Notes: generated by a model from the letters alone, not told the origin. 64,000 bases of DNA from an uncultured Christensenellaceae bacterium (GCA_944376205.1 CALWBV010000001.1:62001-126000); one strand, 5' to 3'; counted from the stretch's first letter, positions 35,721 through 45,640 are shown. Program-made: numbers and translations.

Positions 35721-36740
35721 ATGAAAAAATATAATGTAGCCGTTGTAGGCGCAACGGGTATGGTAGGCAACAAGTTTCTTGAGGTATTGACCGAAAAACA
35801 ACTCCCCGTAGAAAACTATTATCTTTTCGCATCCGCAAAGAGTGCGGGCAAAGTCATCGATTTCATGGGCAAACCTCATACCGTAATCGAATTGACAGAA
35901 GAAAACGTAAAAGCTCACAAGGTTGACATCGCTCTCTTCAGTGCAGGCGGCTCTACGAGTGCAAAGTTCGCTCCCGTATTCGCTAAAGAAGGCGCAGTCG
36001 TAATCGACAACTCCAGCCAATGGAGAATGGATCCCAACGTACCTTTGGTAGTTCCCGAAGTTAATCCCCAGGATATCGACTGGCACCACGGAATTATCGC
36101 CAACCCCAACTGCTCTACCATTCAGGCTATGGTAGCTCTCAAACCCCTTTACGATAAGTACGGCATCAAGAGAGTCGTATACAGCACTTATCAGGCTGTC
36201 AGCGGTGCAGGCGTCGCAGGATACAACGATCTTCTCGAAGGTCTCAAGTCCTTTGTAAAAGACGAAAAATACGAGACAAAGAAGTTCCCCTATCAGATAG
36301 CTAACAACTGTCTGCCCCACATCGACGTATTCCTTGATAACGGTTATACTAAAGAAGAAGAAAAGATGATAAAGGAGACAAAGAAGATTCTCGGAGACGA
36401 CTCTATCAAAGTTACGGCTACTACCGTCAGAGTCCCCGTCCTCAACTCTCACTCCGAATCCATCAACGTTGAGTTCAACAAACCTTGCACCAAAGAAGGC
36501 ATTGTCGAAGCTCTCAAGAACCAAAAAGGTATCGTCGTTGTTGACGATGTAGCAAACAACAAATACCCTATGCCTATCGACGCAACGGGTCACGACGAAG
36601 TTTACGTCGGTCGTATCCGTATCGATGACACCGTAGAAAGCGGTTGCAATCTGTGGGTAGTTGCCGACAATATCCGTAAGGGTGCCGCAAGCAACGCCGT
36701 ACAAATTGCAGAATACATGATCAAAAACAACAAAATCTGA
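35721..36740 (+). CDS. asd: Aspartate-semialdehyde dehydrogenase
   Basis: 339 residues that reduce aspartyl phosphate to aspartate semialdehyde with NADPH, the entry to lysine, diaminopimelate, threonine and methionine. NADP-binding motif VVGATGMVGNKFLEVL is at the N-terminus, the catalytic Cys is in IIANPNCSTIQAM, and the acid/base His is probably in RVPVLNSHSESINVEF. The frame extends 22 codons upstream through the terminator region, but the ATG has AAGGAG 6-7 bases before it. First gene of the lysine-riboswitch operon. Confidence 0.96.
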   Translation: MKKYNVAVVGATGMVGNKFLEVLTEKQLPVENYYLFASAKSAGKVIDFMGKPHTVIELTEENVKAHKVDIALFSAGGSTSAKFAPVFAKEGAVVIDNSSQWRMDPNVPLVVPEVNPQDIDWHHGIIANPNCSTIQAMVALKPLYDKYGIKRVVYSTYQAVSGAGVAGYNDLLEGLKSFVKDEKYETKKFPYQIANNCLPHIDVFLDNGYTKEEEKMIKETKKILGDDSIKVTATTVRVPVLNSHSESINVEFNKPCTKEGIVEALKNQKGIVVVDDVANNKYPMPIDATGHDEVYVGRIRIDDTVESGCNLWVVADNIRKGAASNAVQIAEYMIKNNKI

Positions 36741-36777
36741 TACTATCAAGGGGTATCTCCCCTAAAAGGAAATAAAA

Positions 36778-37656
36778 ATGTTTGAAGGAACATATACCGC
36801 TATAATCACTCCTTTTGACGAAAAAGGAATAGACTACAAGAGCTTTGAAAAACTGATCGACAGCCAGATAAACGGCGGTATCAACGGTATCGTCTTTATC
36901 GGAACGACGGGCGAACCCGCCACTATGACCGAAGAAGAAAAAAAGGAATTGAGAAAATTTGCGCTTGAAAAAGTCGCAAAAAGAGTTCCCGTAATATTCG
37001 GTACAGGCAGCAACTGTACTCTGTCCGCTGTAAAAAATTCAGTGTGTGCACAAGAAGAAGGTGCCGACGGAATTTTGGTTGTTTCGCCCTATTACAACAA
37101 ATGTACGCAGGAAGGACTCTATCTTCACTATGACGCAATAGCAAAAGAGTGTTCTCTGCCCATGATCATCTACAACGTTCCCGGACGTACGGGCGTAAAC
37201 ATCCTTCCCGAGACGGCAGGTAAAATCGCTCACTCAATCCCCTCCGTCGTAGGTATCAAAGAGGCATGCGGCAATCTTGACCAGATTGCAAAGACTGCAA
37301 AAGCTATCGAAGGTACTCAACTTCAGCTTATGAGCGGCGACGATAAACTTGCTGTGGATATAGCACGACTCGGCGGCACTACTCTCATATCTGTCGCAAG
37401 CAATGCTTTGCCCGCAGAATTCTCTCGTCTCATGGCACTCGCAAGAGCAAAAGAATACGACAAAGCCGACGCACTTATGACAAAGTACTCTACTTTTGTA
37501 GACCTTCTTTTCAGCGAAGTCAATCCCATTCCCGTCAAGTACGCTTGTTCGCTTTTGGGACTTTGCAAAAACGTATTGAGACTTCCCCTTACTCCTATGA
37601 GCGAGGCAAAAGCAAAACTTCTGCGTGAAGAAATGCAAAGACTGCAAATTATTTGA
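36778..37656 (+). CDS. dapA: 4-hydroxy-tetrahydrodipicolinate synthase
   Basis: 292 residues. It condenses pyruvate with aspartate semialdehyde to make 4-hydroxy-tetrahydrodipicolinate. The TIM-barrel signatures are GTTGEPATMTEEEK, the tyrosine-bearing VSPYYNKCTQEGLYLHY, IIYNVPGRTGVNILPET and the Schiff-base lysine in VVGIKEACGN. It starts 37 bases after asd and ends 8 bases before dapB. Confidence 0.96.
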   Translation: MFEGTYTAIITPFDEKGIDYKSFEKLIDSQINGGINGIVFIGTTGEPATMTEEEKKELRKFALEKVAKRVPVIFGTGSNCTLSAVKNSVCAQEEGADGILVVSPYYNKCTQEGLYLHYDAIAKECSLPMIIYNVPGRTGVNILPETAGKIAHSIPSVVGIKEACGNLDQIAKTAKAIEGTQLQLMSGDDKLAVDIARLGGTTLISVASNALPAEFSRLMALARAKEYDKADALMTKYSTFVDLLFSEVNPIPVKYACSLLGLCKNVLRLPLTPMSEAKAKLLREEMQRLQII

Positions 37657-37664
37657 GGTGTGAT

Positions 37665-38432
37665 ATGACAAACGTACTTATCTGCGGAATAGGCGGAAAA
37701 ATGGGACAACACGTTCTTGAATGTGCGTCTTCTAGAGACGATATGCATATCGTGGGCGGTATAGACAAATTCGCAAATGCAAGCGACTTCAAAGTCCCCG
37801 TATATAAGAGTGTATTCGATGTAAAAGATAAAGTTGACGTAATAATCGACTTTTCCCGTCCCGAAGCTCTTGACGATCTGTTGAGTTACGGCACATCCAA
37901 CGGCGTTGCACTCGTTCTTGCCACTACAGGTTATTCTGCCGAGCAGCAGCAAGCCGTAGAAAAAGCCTCTGAAAAGACGGCAATCTTCCAGTCTAGCAAT
38001 ATGTCTTTGGGCGTAAATCTTTTGATCGAACTCTGCCGCAAAGCCACAGAATTTTTAGGCGACGCTTTCGAAGTGGAGATAATCGAACAACATCACAACC
38101 GTAAAGTCGACGCTCCTTCGGGTACTGCCTTGTCCATAGCAAAAGCAATCAACGAAGAGTTTGACAATTCAAAAGAATTTGTCTACGGCAGATACGGCAA
38201 AGATTGCAAACGCACTCCAAAGGAGATAGGAATACACGCAGTAAGAGGCGGCACGATAGTCGGCAAACACGACGTGCTTTTTATTGGTAAAGACGAAATA
38301 ATTACCCTTGCCCACGAAGCTCAATCCCGTATGGTATTTGCTCAAGGCGCCGTCAAAGCGGCAGCATTCGTGGCAAACAAAAAGAGCGGCATGTATTCCA
38401 TGAAAGAAATGCTTGCCGAAATCATGGACTGA
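37665..38432 (+). CDS. dapB: 4-hydroxy-tetrahydrodipicolinate reductase
   Basis: 255 residues that reduce hydroxy-tetrahydrodipicolinate with NAD(P)H. The dinucleotide loop is CGIGGKMGQHV, the catalytic E(L)HHxxKxDAPSGTA type motif appears as EQHHNRKVDAPSGTALSIA, and the C-terminus ends with the usual MYSMKEMLAEIMD. The ATG follows GAGGTG by a few bases; a TTG four codons upstream overlaps dapA and is less likely. No further dap genes follow, so the rest of the pathway (DapL or the succinylase/acetylase route) lies elsewhere. Confidence 0.96.
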   Translation: MTNVLICGIGGKMGQHVLECASSRDDMHIVGGIDKFANASDFKVPVYKSVFDVKDKVDVIIDFSRPEALDDLLSYGTSNGVALVLATTGYSAEQQQAVEKASEKTAIFQSSNMSLGVNLLIELCRKATEFLGDAFEVEIIEQHHNRKVDAPSGTALSIAKAINEEFDNSKEFVYGRYGKDCKRTPKEIGIHAVRGGTIVGKHDVLFIGKDEIITLAHEAQSRMVFAQGAVKAAAFVANKKSGMYSMKEMLAEIMD

Positions 38433-38484
38433 CAAAAAAATAAAAGGTCGTACGTTATGTACGAAAGTTTGTCCTTATAGGACG

Positions 38485-38511
38485 AAGAGTCGCATAAGCG
38501 ACTCTTTTTTT
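38485..38511 (+). terminator. Intrinsic terminator of the dap operon
   Basis: AGAGTCGC / GCGACTCT with loop ATAA, then seven T. Confidence 0.9.
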
Positions 38512-38645
38512 ATGCAAATATATTGCTTTTACAGCTCATGTTTTTATGTAGTTCTGCTTTTAGCAAATTACACTCTTACACATTATCAAATCCCGTAAAA
38601 ACATTTTCTAAACGTATATATGATATTTACAATTTATTCTACTTT

Positions 38646-38665
38646 TGAGTTGAACTCATAAAATT
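38646..38665. repeat. Right copy of the 20-bp inverted repeat flanking asd-dapAB
   Basis: TGAGTTGAACTCATAAAATT is the exact reverse complement of 35688-35707. The rest of the 337-base gap after dapB holds the operon terminator and the bidirectional terminator at 38721; nothing else was seen. Confidence 0.75.
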
Positions 38666-38720
38666 TATACCGATTTCTGACACCCCGATAAGTTCTCTGT
38701 TGTTTCATTTCATATTTCAG

Positions 38721-38762
38721 ACAATACAAAAGGCACGTCGCTGGACGTGCCTTTTGTATTGT
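38721..38762. terminator. Long bidirectional terminator-like hairpin
   Basis: A perfect 19-bp inverted repeat (ACAATACAAAAGGCACGTC and its complement) with loop GCTG, just beyond the stop of the DUF3592-like gene. Confidence 0.75.
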
Positions 38763-38769
38763 ATCTTTT

Positions 38770-39315
38770 TTAATTTTTTCCTTTGTCTCTCATAAGTTCT
38801 TCGAGAGCAACTTCGTATTTTCTGTTGAGCTCTGCCACCTTTTCTCTGTGCTCCATCTGCATTTTAAGAAGATCGCAATCGAGAATACGGTTTTCTTTAT
38901 AAACCTTAATATCGAATTCCTCTGCGGCTTTGAGAGTAAGCACTTCATACCACGTAAACATACTCGGACTTTTTACCATATAGGTTTTTCCGTCCTTCTC
39001 GTATGAATATTCGACATAATATACGGCTACTTTCCCCACGGATTTTTCAGTGCCGTAAGAGAGAAATTTAGCCTTGCATTTTTCGCCGTTTATTACAGTC
39101 TTTTCGTCTTTTTTGATCTTCGCAAGTCTGAAAAGCGACGAGATTGCAAGCGCCACTCCCACAATAAGGGTAATTGCAGATACGAGATAACTCGCCGCCC
39201 ACTTTTCCTTGGCGAAATAGCGGTAATATACCAACAATACAATGCCCATTACGGCAACTATTGCTCCGATTACTGCCGGTCTTATAACGTTATTTTTGAC
39301 GCTGAGTCTTTTCAT
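38770..39315 (-). CDS. DUF3592-like membrane protein
   Basis: 181 residues: two membrane helices (about 12-31 and 42-62), a beta-rich domain (about 75-150) with VEYSYEKDGKTYMVKSPSMF, and a charged C-terminal helix that may be a coiled coil (HREKVAELNRKYEVALEELM). The layout resembles DUF3592 proteins, though the match is only by eye. It is the last gene of the dnaG-rpoD cluster, starting one base after the zinc-ribbon gene stop with AAGGA before the ATG. Role unknown. Confidence 0.7.
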   Translation of the reverse strand: MKRLSVKNNVIRPAVIGAIVAVMGIVLLVYYRYFAKEKWAASYLVSAITLIVGVALAISSLFRLAKIKKDEKTVINGEKCKAKFLSYGTEKSVGKVAVYYVEYSYEKDGKTYMVKSPSMFTWYEVLTLKAAEEFDIKVYKENRILDCDLLKMQMEHREKVAELNRKYEVALEELMRDKGKN

Positions 39316-39316
39316 G

Positions 39317-40021
39317 TCAATCCTTGATATATATCAGTCGTCCGCAGTTGGGACATTCCTGAATCTTTTTCTCCTGAAGTTTGTTGAGCGTATCGCTGGC
39401 AATCTCCATGCCGCAACCTCCGCAGCCGTTGGGCTTGACGAGAGGCACGAATACAGGCACACGCTTGTTTGCTCTAACCTTCATGTATCTTTCCATAAGT
39501 TGAGGAGCAATATCCGAAGAAATAGCTTTCATTTCTTTGGAAAGCGCACCGGCCTCAACCGACATCTTCTTTTTAAGCTCGTTGAATGCGTCAGTTGCCG
39601 CACGATAAGCCTTTGCGGCTTTTGCGGCCTGTTCGAAGTCCTTTTTCTGATTTACGGAGATTTCGCCAAGTTCCTTGTTTCCTCTCGAAACTTCTCTCTC
39701 GAGTTCGTCGAGTTTCTGTTCGAGTTTTTCGAGTTGCTTTGCAAAATAATCGAGTTGTTTTTCGTCGCAGTCTTTGAGTTCGCTGTTGTTGATTTCGTCT
39801 ATCTGTTTGCTGGTTTCTTCCAAAGAAGCCATACTCTTTTTGAGACTTTCCATAGTATGGTCAGCCACATCGTTCATTCTCGTAAGATTATCGATAGACT
39901 GCTGTCCTGCCTGCTTGTAAGCCATAACCTTTTTGGCTTCCTGCGAGGACTTGAGTTCGTTCTCGAGCTTGATATATTTCATATCGTACTCCTGATACTG
40001 CAAAATCTTATCTATACTCAT
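39317..40021 (-). CDS. Coiled-coil C4-type zinc ribbon protein
   Basis: 234 residues: a long antiparallel coiled coil (about 5-170) followed by a C-terminal zinc ribbon with CGGCGMEI and CPNCGRLIYI. Proteins of this type are widespread and often sit next to nif3, as here. They are proposed to bind nucleic acid or partner proteins, but no reaction is known. AAAGGAG precedes the ATG. The gene is 46 bases downstream of the TrmK-Nif3 fusion. Confidence 0.9.
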   Translation of the reverse strand: MSIDKILQYQEYDMKYIKLENELKSSQEAKKVMAYKQAGQQSIDNLTRMNDVADHTMESLKKSMASLEETSKQIDEINNSELKDCDEKQLDYFAKQLEKLEQKLDELEREVSRGNKELGEISVNQKKDFEQAAKAAKAYRAATDAFNELKKKMSVEAGALSKEMKAISSDIAPQLMERYMKVRANKRVPVFVPLVKPNGCGGCGMEIASDTLNKLQEKKIQECPNCGRLIYIKD

Positions 40022-40067
40022 TTTATACTCCTTTGCGCCTTTAGGCGTTTGTAGTTTAGTTATGCCC

Positions 40068-41459
40068 TTACGCCTTTGCGTAGGGGTCTTTGTCGCATTT
40101 ACTTATCTGAATCAAATCTCCGAATTTTTCTTCCAGCCACGATACAAAAATATCTATGCAGAAAATTTCGCTGTTATAATGTCCGAAGTCGACAAGCGAC
40201 AAACCGTAATCTATTATCTTGAGCGCAATCGAAATCTTGCTTTCTCCGCCGACAATGCAATCGACGCCGTTGTCATGAGCGTATTCGACAAGTTCGTCGT
40301 CTCTTGCTCCCGCTCCCGTGCAAACGGCAACTTTTGTGATGATTTTGTCGGCATCTCCCGCATACTTAACGTTGTTATCGCTAAACACCTCTGCGACTTT
40401 TTGAGCAAAATCTTTGAGTTTTTGCGGTTTGTCAAGCACACCTTCTCTGGCGCAACCGTCTATTATTTTCACCTTCTTCAAACCTAGAAGGTTTGCCGCA
40501 TAATCGTTAAGTCCGCCTTTGCAGCAATCGAGATTTGTGTGACAGCTATACAGATTTATTCCGTATTCTTTAGCTCTTAAGAGGATTTTTTCCGAATAAA
40601 TATCTCTCTCCTCTCCGAATACCGACGGATGATGCGTTATCAAAAGATTACATGCCTTGTTTTTACATTCTTCGAGAGTGGCAAAAGTCACATTTTCGGC
40701 AAGCATTATGCCTTTCAGAGAATCGTCCTTATTGCCGCAATTGAGACCTGCACTGTCAAAATCCAGCATAAGTTCAAGCGGCGCATGCTTTTCTATCTCT
40801 TCTGTTACATCTTTTATCTTGAAATCGTCTTTTTTCATACAATAGAGGTAAATCTTTTTAAGAGTTTCGTCGGCATACTCTCCCAAAGATGTGTACTTTT
40901 GACGGATATGTCTGCTGTACTTGACAAAATCGGGATTTTGAGGTGTATTCAATCCTGAATAAATCTGTCTCTCGTCTAACTTGCAATCCCTGTCCGTATC
41001 TGCAAGCGCAACGATGATATCGTAAAACTTTCCTCCTTCGGCAACCGTATAATCCTTGTCGATAAATAGATTGTTTTTTGAAAGGAATCTTCTCAATTCC
41101 ACGACGTTTCGGTGTGCGACAAGTATAAATTTCTTTACGCCTTTGAGTCCCTTGGACAATATGGACATTATTTCATTGCCGCCCATTCCTGCAATTACGG
41201 CGCAATCCGCTTCCCCGTTTTCTATCGGAGCGAGACCGTCGCCCAATCTGCACTGCATATTATCTAGTGAATATGTATCGGCTAGCTTCTTTGCCTTGTC
41301 GAGCGAGCCTTCGGAAATATCGCACGCAATGACCTTTTTGACTCTTTTTTCGATGAGAGACATTGCGCTGACTTTGCCGTGGTCGCAGCCTACATCCGCA
41401 AGCGTTTCGCCGCTTACTTCATTGACTACGGCTCTCAGTCTTTTGTCAAGTTTCAACAT
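40068..41459 (-). CDS. Fusion of TrmK (tRNA m1A22 methyltransferase) and Nif3-like protein
   Basis: 463 residues made of two domains that are normally separate neighbours. Residues 1 to about 207 match TrmK: SAM motif LADVGCDHGKVSAM near 20-33, ACDISEGSLDKAKK, and VIAGMGGNEIMSIL with the usual C-terminal YDIIVAL. TrmK methylates N1 of A22 in tRNA. From M208 on the sequence matches Nif3 (DUF34): GLNCGNKDDSLKGIMLAEN, metal ligands in LLITHHPSVF (about 274-280), SCHTNLD and the closing VDFGHYNSEI (His427, Glu431). There is no stop codon between the domains. The start overlaps the rpoD region, with AAGG near. No sign of frameshift. Confidence 0.9.
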   Translation of the reverse strand: MLKLDKRLRAVVNEVSGETLADVGCDHGKVSAMSLIEKRVKKVIACDISEGSLDKAKKLADTYSLDNMQCRLGDGLAPIENGEADCAVIAGMGGNEIMSILSKGLKGVKKFILVAHRNVVELRRFLSKNNLFIDKDYTVAEGGKFYDIIVALADTDRDCKLDERQIYSGLNTPQNPDFVKYSRHIRQKYTSLGEYADETLKKIYLYCMKKDDFKIKDVTEEIEKHAPLELMLDFDSAGLNCGNKDDSLKGIMLAENVTFATLEECKNKACNLLITHHPSVFGEERDIYSEKILLRAKEYGINLYSCHTNLDCCKGGLNDYAANLLGLKKVKIIDGCAREGVLDKPQKLKDFAQKVAEVFSDNNVKYAGDADKIITKVAVCTGAGARDDELVEYAHDNGVDCIVGGESKISIALKIIDYGLSLVDFGHYNSEIFCIDIFVSWLEEKFGDLIQISKCDKDPYAKA

Positions 41460-41460
41460 A

Positions 41461-42558
41461 TCAGACCTTGCCGATATAATCTTTGAGCTTCTTCGTACGG
41501 TTAGGGTGACGGAGCTTTCTCAATGCCTTTGCTTCGATCTGACGTATACGCTCTCTGGTTACGTTGAATTCTCTGCCGACTTCTTCGAGAGTCTTGGGAC
41601 GGGCATCGTCGAGTCCGTATCTCTTGCGGATAACTTCGTTTTCTCTGGGGGTAAGCGAACTCAAAACCTCAAGCAAATGTTCTTTGAGCATCTTTGTCTC
41701 CGCTTTTTCGGCAGGAGAAGCCGAGGTATTGTCCTCAATGAAGTCGCCGAGGTGACTGTCTTCCTCTTCGCCGATAGGCTTTTCGAGAGAAACGGGATCT
41801 TGGGCAATCTTTTGAATTTCGATGACCTTTTCTTCGGTTATGCCCATCTTATCGGCAATTTCCTTTGTAGTAGGTTCTCTGCCGAGAGTCTGCAAAAGCT
41901 GTCTTGAAACTCTGCCTGTTTTGTTGATAGTCTCTACCATGTGTACGGGGATTCTTATTGTTCTTGCCTGGTCTGCGATAGCTCTTGTAATGGACTGTTT
42001 GATCCACCATGTAGCATACGTCGAAAACTTAAATCCCTTGGTATGATCGAACTTTTCTACCGCTTTCATAAGTCCGAGATTGCCTTCTTGTATAAGGTCG
42101 AGGAATTGCATACCTCTGCCCACGTATCTCTTCGCAATAGAAACGACGAGACGAAGGTTTGCTTCGCTGAGTCTGTTTTTCGCAGCAACGTCGCCCTCGC
42201 TCATTCTTTTGGCGAGTTCTATTTCCTCGTCGGGTTTGAGAAGAGGAACTTGACCTATGTCTTTGAGATACATCTTAACGGAGTCGTCTGTGGTAGCGTC
42301 TATGTTATCAAAGACGATACCTTTCATATCCTCGTCGGTGTCTTCCTCGATTTCCACTCCTTTTACTCTCAATATCTCATATACGAGACTGAGCTCATCG
42401 GGCTGAAGCGAAAGCTTGTCCGTGAGTTTTTCGAATTCAGACATAGTAAGAGTCTTATTTTTGTAGTTGTTGGCAATTTTCTTGGCTTCGTTGCGGACTT
42501 TTTCTTCTCTTTGAGCCGTCTTATCGCTAACTTCTGCTTTTTCTTTTTTGTCTTCCAT
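41461..42558 (-). CDS. rpoD: RNA polymerase primary sigma factor SigA
   Basis: 365 residues. Region 1.2 starts near [16 protein letters not shown]; region 2 includes [38 protein letters not shown] and the -10 recognition helix [17 protein letters not shown]; region 4.2 ends with [19 protein letters not shown]. The short length and the lysine-rich N-terminus fit Firmicutes SigA. The frame extends 19 codons further, but the ATG follows TTGGAGG. It lies just after dnaG in the classic order dnaG-rpoD-trmK-nif3. Confidence 0.96.
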   Translation of the reverse strand: MEDKKEKAEVSDKTAQREEKVRNEAKKIANNYKNKTLTMSEFEKLTDKLSLQPDELSLVYEILRVKGVEIEEDTDEDMKGIVFDNIDATTDDSVKMYLKDIGQVPLLKPDEEIELAKRMSEGDVAAKNRLSEANLRLVVSIAKRYVGRGMQFLDLIQEGNLGLMKAVEKFDHTKGFKFSTYATWWIKQSITRAIADQARTIRIPVHMVETINKTGRVSRQLLQTLGREPTTKEIADKMGITEEKVIEIQKIAQDPVSLEKPIGEEEDSHLGDFIEDNTSASPAEKAETKMLKEHLLEVLSSLTPRENEVIRKRYGLDDARPKTLEEVGREFNVTRERIRQIEAKALRKLRHPNRTKKLKDYIGKV

Positions 42559-42592
42559 ACATCCTCCAAATATATTAGCTTTTGTGAAGTCT

Positions 42593-44323
42593 TTATTGTT
42601 TTTTTGTCTGTGCAAGCTGGCTTATCATTATGTATCTGGCTTCCTCATCGGTTTCGTTGTCGATAGCCTTCGTCAAAGCACGCTTGCGCAGTTTGTCGCC
42701 CTCTTTGATTATTGTTTTTACGCAGTCGGCAAAATACTGATTTGCTATTTCGTCGCCTATTTTACTGCCCTCGTCGAGTACATAACGTACCTCGGGGTTG
42801 TTTTCTTCTTCCTTTACGAGTTCGTCGAGTGTGTTCTGTCCCGAGTCTTTTTTTGCTCTGTAAAGATTATAAAGCGCAGCTTGGTTTTTATCTACGATAT
42901 ACTGTGACAAATCCGTCTCGCAGTTTGCGTTTTCCACGCCCCCGAACAATGCATACAACACATATCTTACCGCTCTGTCAAATGCCGTCATTCCGACTTT
43001 AGCCTGCGGTTTAGCAATCTGAATCACAGGGGTTTCGCTCATATCGAACTGACGTCTCAACGTCTCTACGCTCAATCCCGTTTTCTTTGCGACGAAGCCC
43101 ATATACGCTTCTACCATTGCAGGATCTTCCAACACTTTGATCGCATTCATCGCTTCAACGGCATACTTACCCTTTTCCTGCGGAGAAGTAAGATCGTATT
43201 TAGAAGCTATTACGTTGAGTTTGTGTTCGAAAAGCGGTTTAGCTTCTACGAGAAGTTTGAGATAACTGTCTTTGCCGTACTTGCGCACGTATTCGTCGGG
43301 ATCGAGATTGTCGGGAAGGCTAACGACTCTGACGTCTAGTCCCTCGTTATAAAGAATATCGAGGCCTCTCATAGTAGCTTTCTGTCCTGCGCTGTCGCCG
43401 TCATAACAGATAATAACCTTGTTGACGTATCTTTTGATAAGCCTTGCCTGTTCGACGGTAAGTGCCGTACCCATAGAAGCGACGGCGTTTTTGACTCCTC
43501 TCTGGAAAAGTGAGATTACGTCCATATAGCCCTCGACCATAATAAGTTCGTTGACAGGTCCCTCGAGCTTGAGTTTTTTTACGGAATGCTGTCCGAATAT
43601 CTCTTTCGACTTGTTAAAAAGTATCGTCTCACGGGTATTTTTATATTTAGGCAAGCTGTCGTCGAGTACACGACCGCCGAAAGCGATGACCTGCTTAATA
43701 TTGTTGATGATAGGAACGATAAGTCTTCCCGCCATAGTGTCATAACAACCGTTTTGCGACTTATCCACAAGTCCTGCTTCCTGCATTTGTTCGCCAGAGT
43801 AACCCTTTGAGGAAAGATACGAGACGAGTTGCTGTTTTCCTATCGAATATCCAAGACCGAATATACGTGCAGTCTGTGCGCTTATACCTCTTTTTGCGAG
43901 ATACTCTCTTGCGGGTTTGCCCGCATCACCCATCAAATTCTGATGGAAGTATGCGGCGGCGTCACGCATCATTTCGTAAAGCTTGTCCTTATGTTTTTTG
44001 AGAGTGGCATTGCTGTCCTTACGGGAAAAATCGGGGATTTCGACATGATATTTATCGGCAAGAATCTTGACCGCACCCATAAAATCGGTGTGTTCGATTT
44101 CCTGCACGAAAGTAATCACGTCACCGCCGACATGACAGCCGAAACAATAGTATGTCTGAGTCTGGGAATGAATACAAAAAGAAGGGGTTTTTTCGTGATG
44201 AAAGGGACAACAAGCCCACTTTCTGCTACCCTTTTCTTCAAGATGTACATAAGAAGAAACGACCTCTGCTATATCAATCTTGGATTTTAACTTTTCCAGC
44301 CACTCGGAAAAAACTTCCGCCAT
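42593..44323 (-). CDS. dnaG: DNA primase
   Basis: 576 residues. The N-terminal zinc domain contains [16 protein letters not shown] and [11 protein letters not shown]; the Toprim core has [18 protein letters not shown] and [15 protein letters not shown]; the C-terminal helicase-interaction part is helical and shorter than in gamma-proteobacteria. It makes RNA primers at the replication fork with DnaB. AGAGGT precedes the ATG. It starts the cluster leading through rpoD. Confidence 0.96.
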   Translation of the reverse strand: MAEVFSEWLEKLKSKIDIAEVVSSYVHLEEKGSRKWACCPFHHEKTPSFCIHSQTQTYYCFGCHVGGDVITFVQEIEHTDFMGAVKILADKYHVEIPDFSRKDSNATLKKHKDKLYEMMRDAAAYFHQNLMGDAGKPAREYLAKRGISAQTARIFGLGYSIGKQQLVSYLSSKGYSGEQMQEAGLVDKSQNGCYDTMAGRLIVPIINNIKQVIAFGGRVLDDSLPKYKNTRETILFNKSKEIFGQHSVKKLKLEGPVNELIMVEGYMDVISLFQRGVKNAVASMGTALTVEQARLIKRYVNKVIICYDGDSAGQKATMRGLDILYNEGLDVRVVSLPDNLDPDEYVRKYGKDSYLKLLVEAKPLFEHKLNVIASKYDLTSPQEKGKYAVEAMNAIKVLEDPAMVEAYMGFVAKKTGLSVETLRRQFDMSETPVIQIAKPQAKVGMTAFDRAVRYVLYALFGGVENANCETDLSQYIVDKNQAALYNLYRAKKDSGQNTLDELVKEEENNPEVRYVLDEGSKIGDEIANQYFADCVKTIIKEGDKLRKRALTKAIDNETDEEARYIMISQLAQTKKQ

Positions 44324-44525
44324 CTTATACCTCTAAAATATTTTACACTTAATTATACGTTAAGTTATGTATATTTTCCTATCATACATAATAAATTTTT
44401 TAATATTTTTACATTATTTTGACCTCCGAATGCAAATTTATACTTTTCAAGGGCGTATAAAATGCAAAAGCGGAGAGTTTTTGAAGATATTTTGTCACGT
44501 ATGTGTGTATAATTTATATATAATA

Positions 44526-44554
44526 TTGACAAAACACGCAATTTTTTATAAAAT
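44526..44554 (+). promoter_or_regulatory. Promoter immediately upstream of dgt (probable leaderless start)
   Basis: TTGACA (44526-44531), 17-base spacer, TAAAAT (44549-44554). Only six bases separate the -10 box from the ATG at 44561, so transcription would start at or next to the A of the start codon. No Shine-Dalgarno is present. Confidence 0.65.
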
Positions 44555-44560
44555 AAAATT

Positions 44561-45565
44561 ATGGAAAACGTCAGACTTCACATATGCGAATTAGAGAGAC
44601 AAACCTTGAGCAAATACGCTACTCTGTCCGAAAACACCAAGGGCAGACTGCACGATTGCAAACCTTGCGATTTGAGAAGCGAATTTCAGCGAGACCGTGA
44701 CAGAATACTTCACTGCAAATCGTTCAGACGACTCAAGCACAAAACACAGGTTTTTCTTTCTCCCGAAGGAGACCATTACCGTACACGCCTTACTCATACT
44801 CTCGAAGTATCGCAGATAGGACGTACGATAGCAAGGGCTTTACGTCTTAACGAAGATCTTGTAGAAGCAATATCGTTGGGACACGACCTCGGACACACGC
44901 CTTTCGGACACGCCGGCGAACGCAAACTCAACGAACTTGTAAACGGAGGTTTCGTACACAGTCTTCAATCGAGACGAGTCGTCGACCTTCTCGAAAACAA
45001 CGGCAAAGGACTCAATCTTACTTTTGAAGTGAGAGACGGCATAGCTAATCACAAATATACTGATAAACCTGCCACTTTAGAGGGCGAAATCGTCAAATAT
45101 GCCGACAGATTCGCTTACATCAATCACGACATCGAAGATGCCGTAAGAGGCAACGTGATAAGCGACGATTGCCTTCCTAAAGATTGCATAAAGGTACTCG
45201 GAGATACCAAATCGGGGCGCATAAACAATATGATAAGAGATATTGTCGAGTACAGCTGGGATAAACCTTATATCAAACAATCCCCCGAATTCGAGAAAGC
45301 GACGGAAAAGCTTCATTCTTTTATGTTTGAAGAAGTATATCTCAATCCCAAAGCAAAGAGTCAGGAAGTAAAAGCCGTCAAAATGATTGAGCTTATCTTT
45401 GATTTTTATCTCAAAAATCCCGACAAACTGCCCGACTTTTACAAATCGCTTTTACAGGAATATCCCGCCGACAGAGTCGTATGCGACTACATCGCATCGT
45501 TTACTGACAGATATTGCATTAAAGTATTTCAAAGACTGTTTATTCCCGATGAGTGGAATATTTGA
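44561..45565 (+). CDS. dgt: Deoxyguanosinetriphosphate triphosphohydrolase-like protein
   Basis: 334 residues with the HD-domain metal ligands His79, His108-Asp109 and neighbours in GHDLGHTPFGHAGE, and the preceding basic HCKSFRRLKHKTQVFL typical of dGTPase-like proteins. They split dNTPs to deoxynucleosides and triphosphate, adjusting dNTP pools. Length is standard for the short type-III Firmicutes group. The gene is divergent from dnaG. It appears to have a leaderless start. Confidence 0.93.
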   Translation: MENVRLHICELERQTLSKYATLSENTKGRLHDCKPCDLRSEFQRDRDRILHCKSFRRLKHKTQVFLSPEGDHYRTRLTHTLEVSQIGRTIARALRLNEDLVEAISLGHDLGHTPFGHAGERKLNELVNGGFVHSLQSRRVVDLLENNGKGLNLTFEVRDGIANHKYTDKPATLEGEIVKYADRFAYINHDIEDAVRGNVISDDCLPKDCIKVLGDTKSGRINNMIRDIVEYSWDKPYIKQSPEFEKATEKLHSFMFEEVYLNPKAKSQEVKAVKMIELIFDFYLKNPDKLPDFYKSLLQEYPADRVVCDYIASFTDRYCIKVFQRLFIPDEWNI

Positions 45566-45640
45566 TTTTTCTTGCTGCAATTATCCCTTGAACGGATACT
45601 TCCGTAGTTTGCAAAAAATACTAACGTTTAATCAACGACA

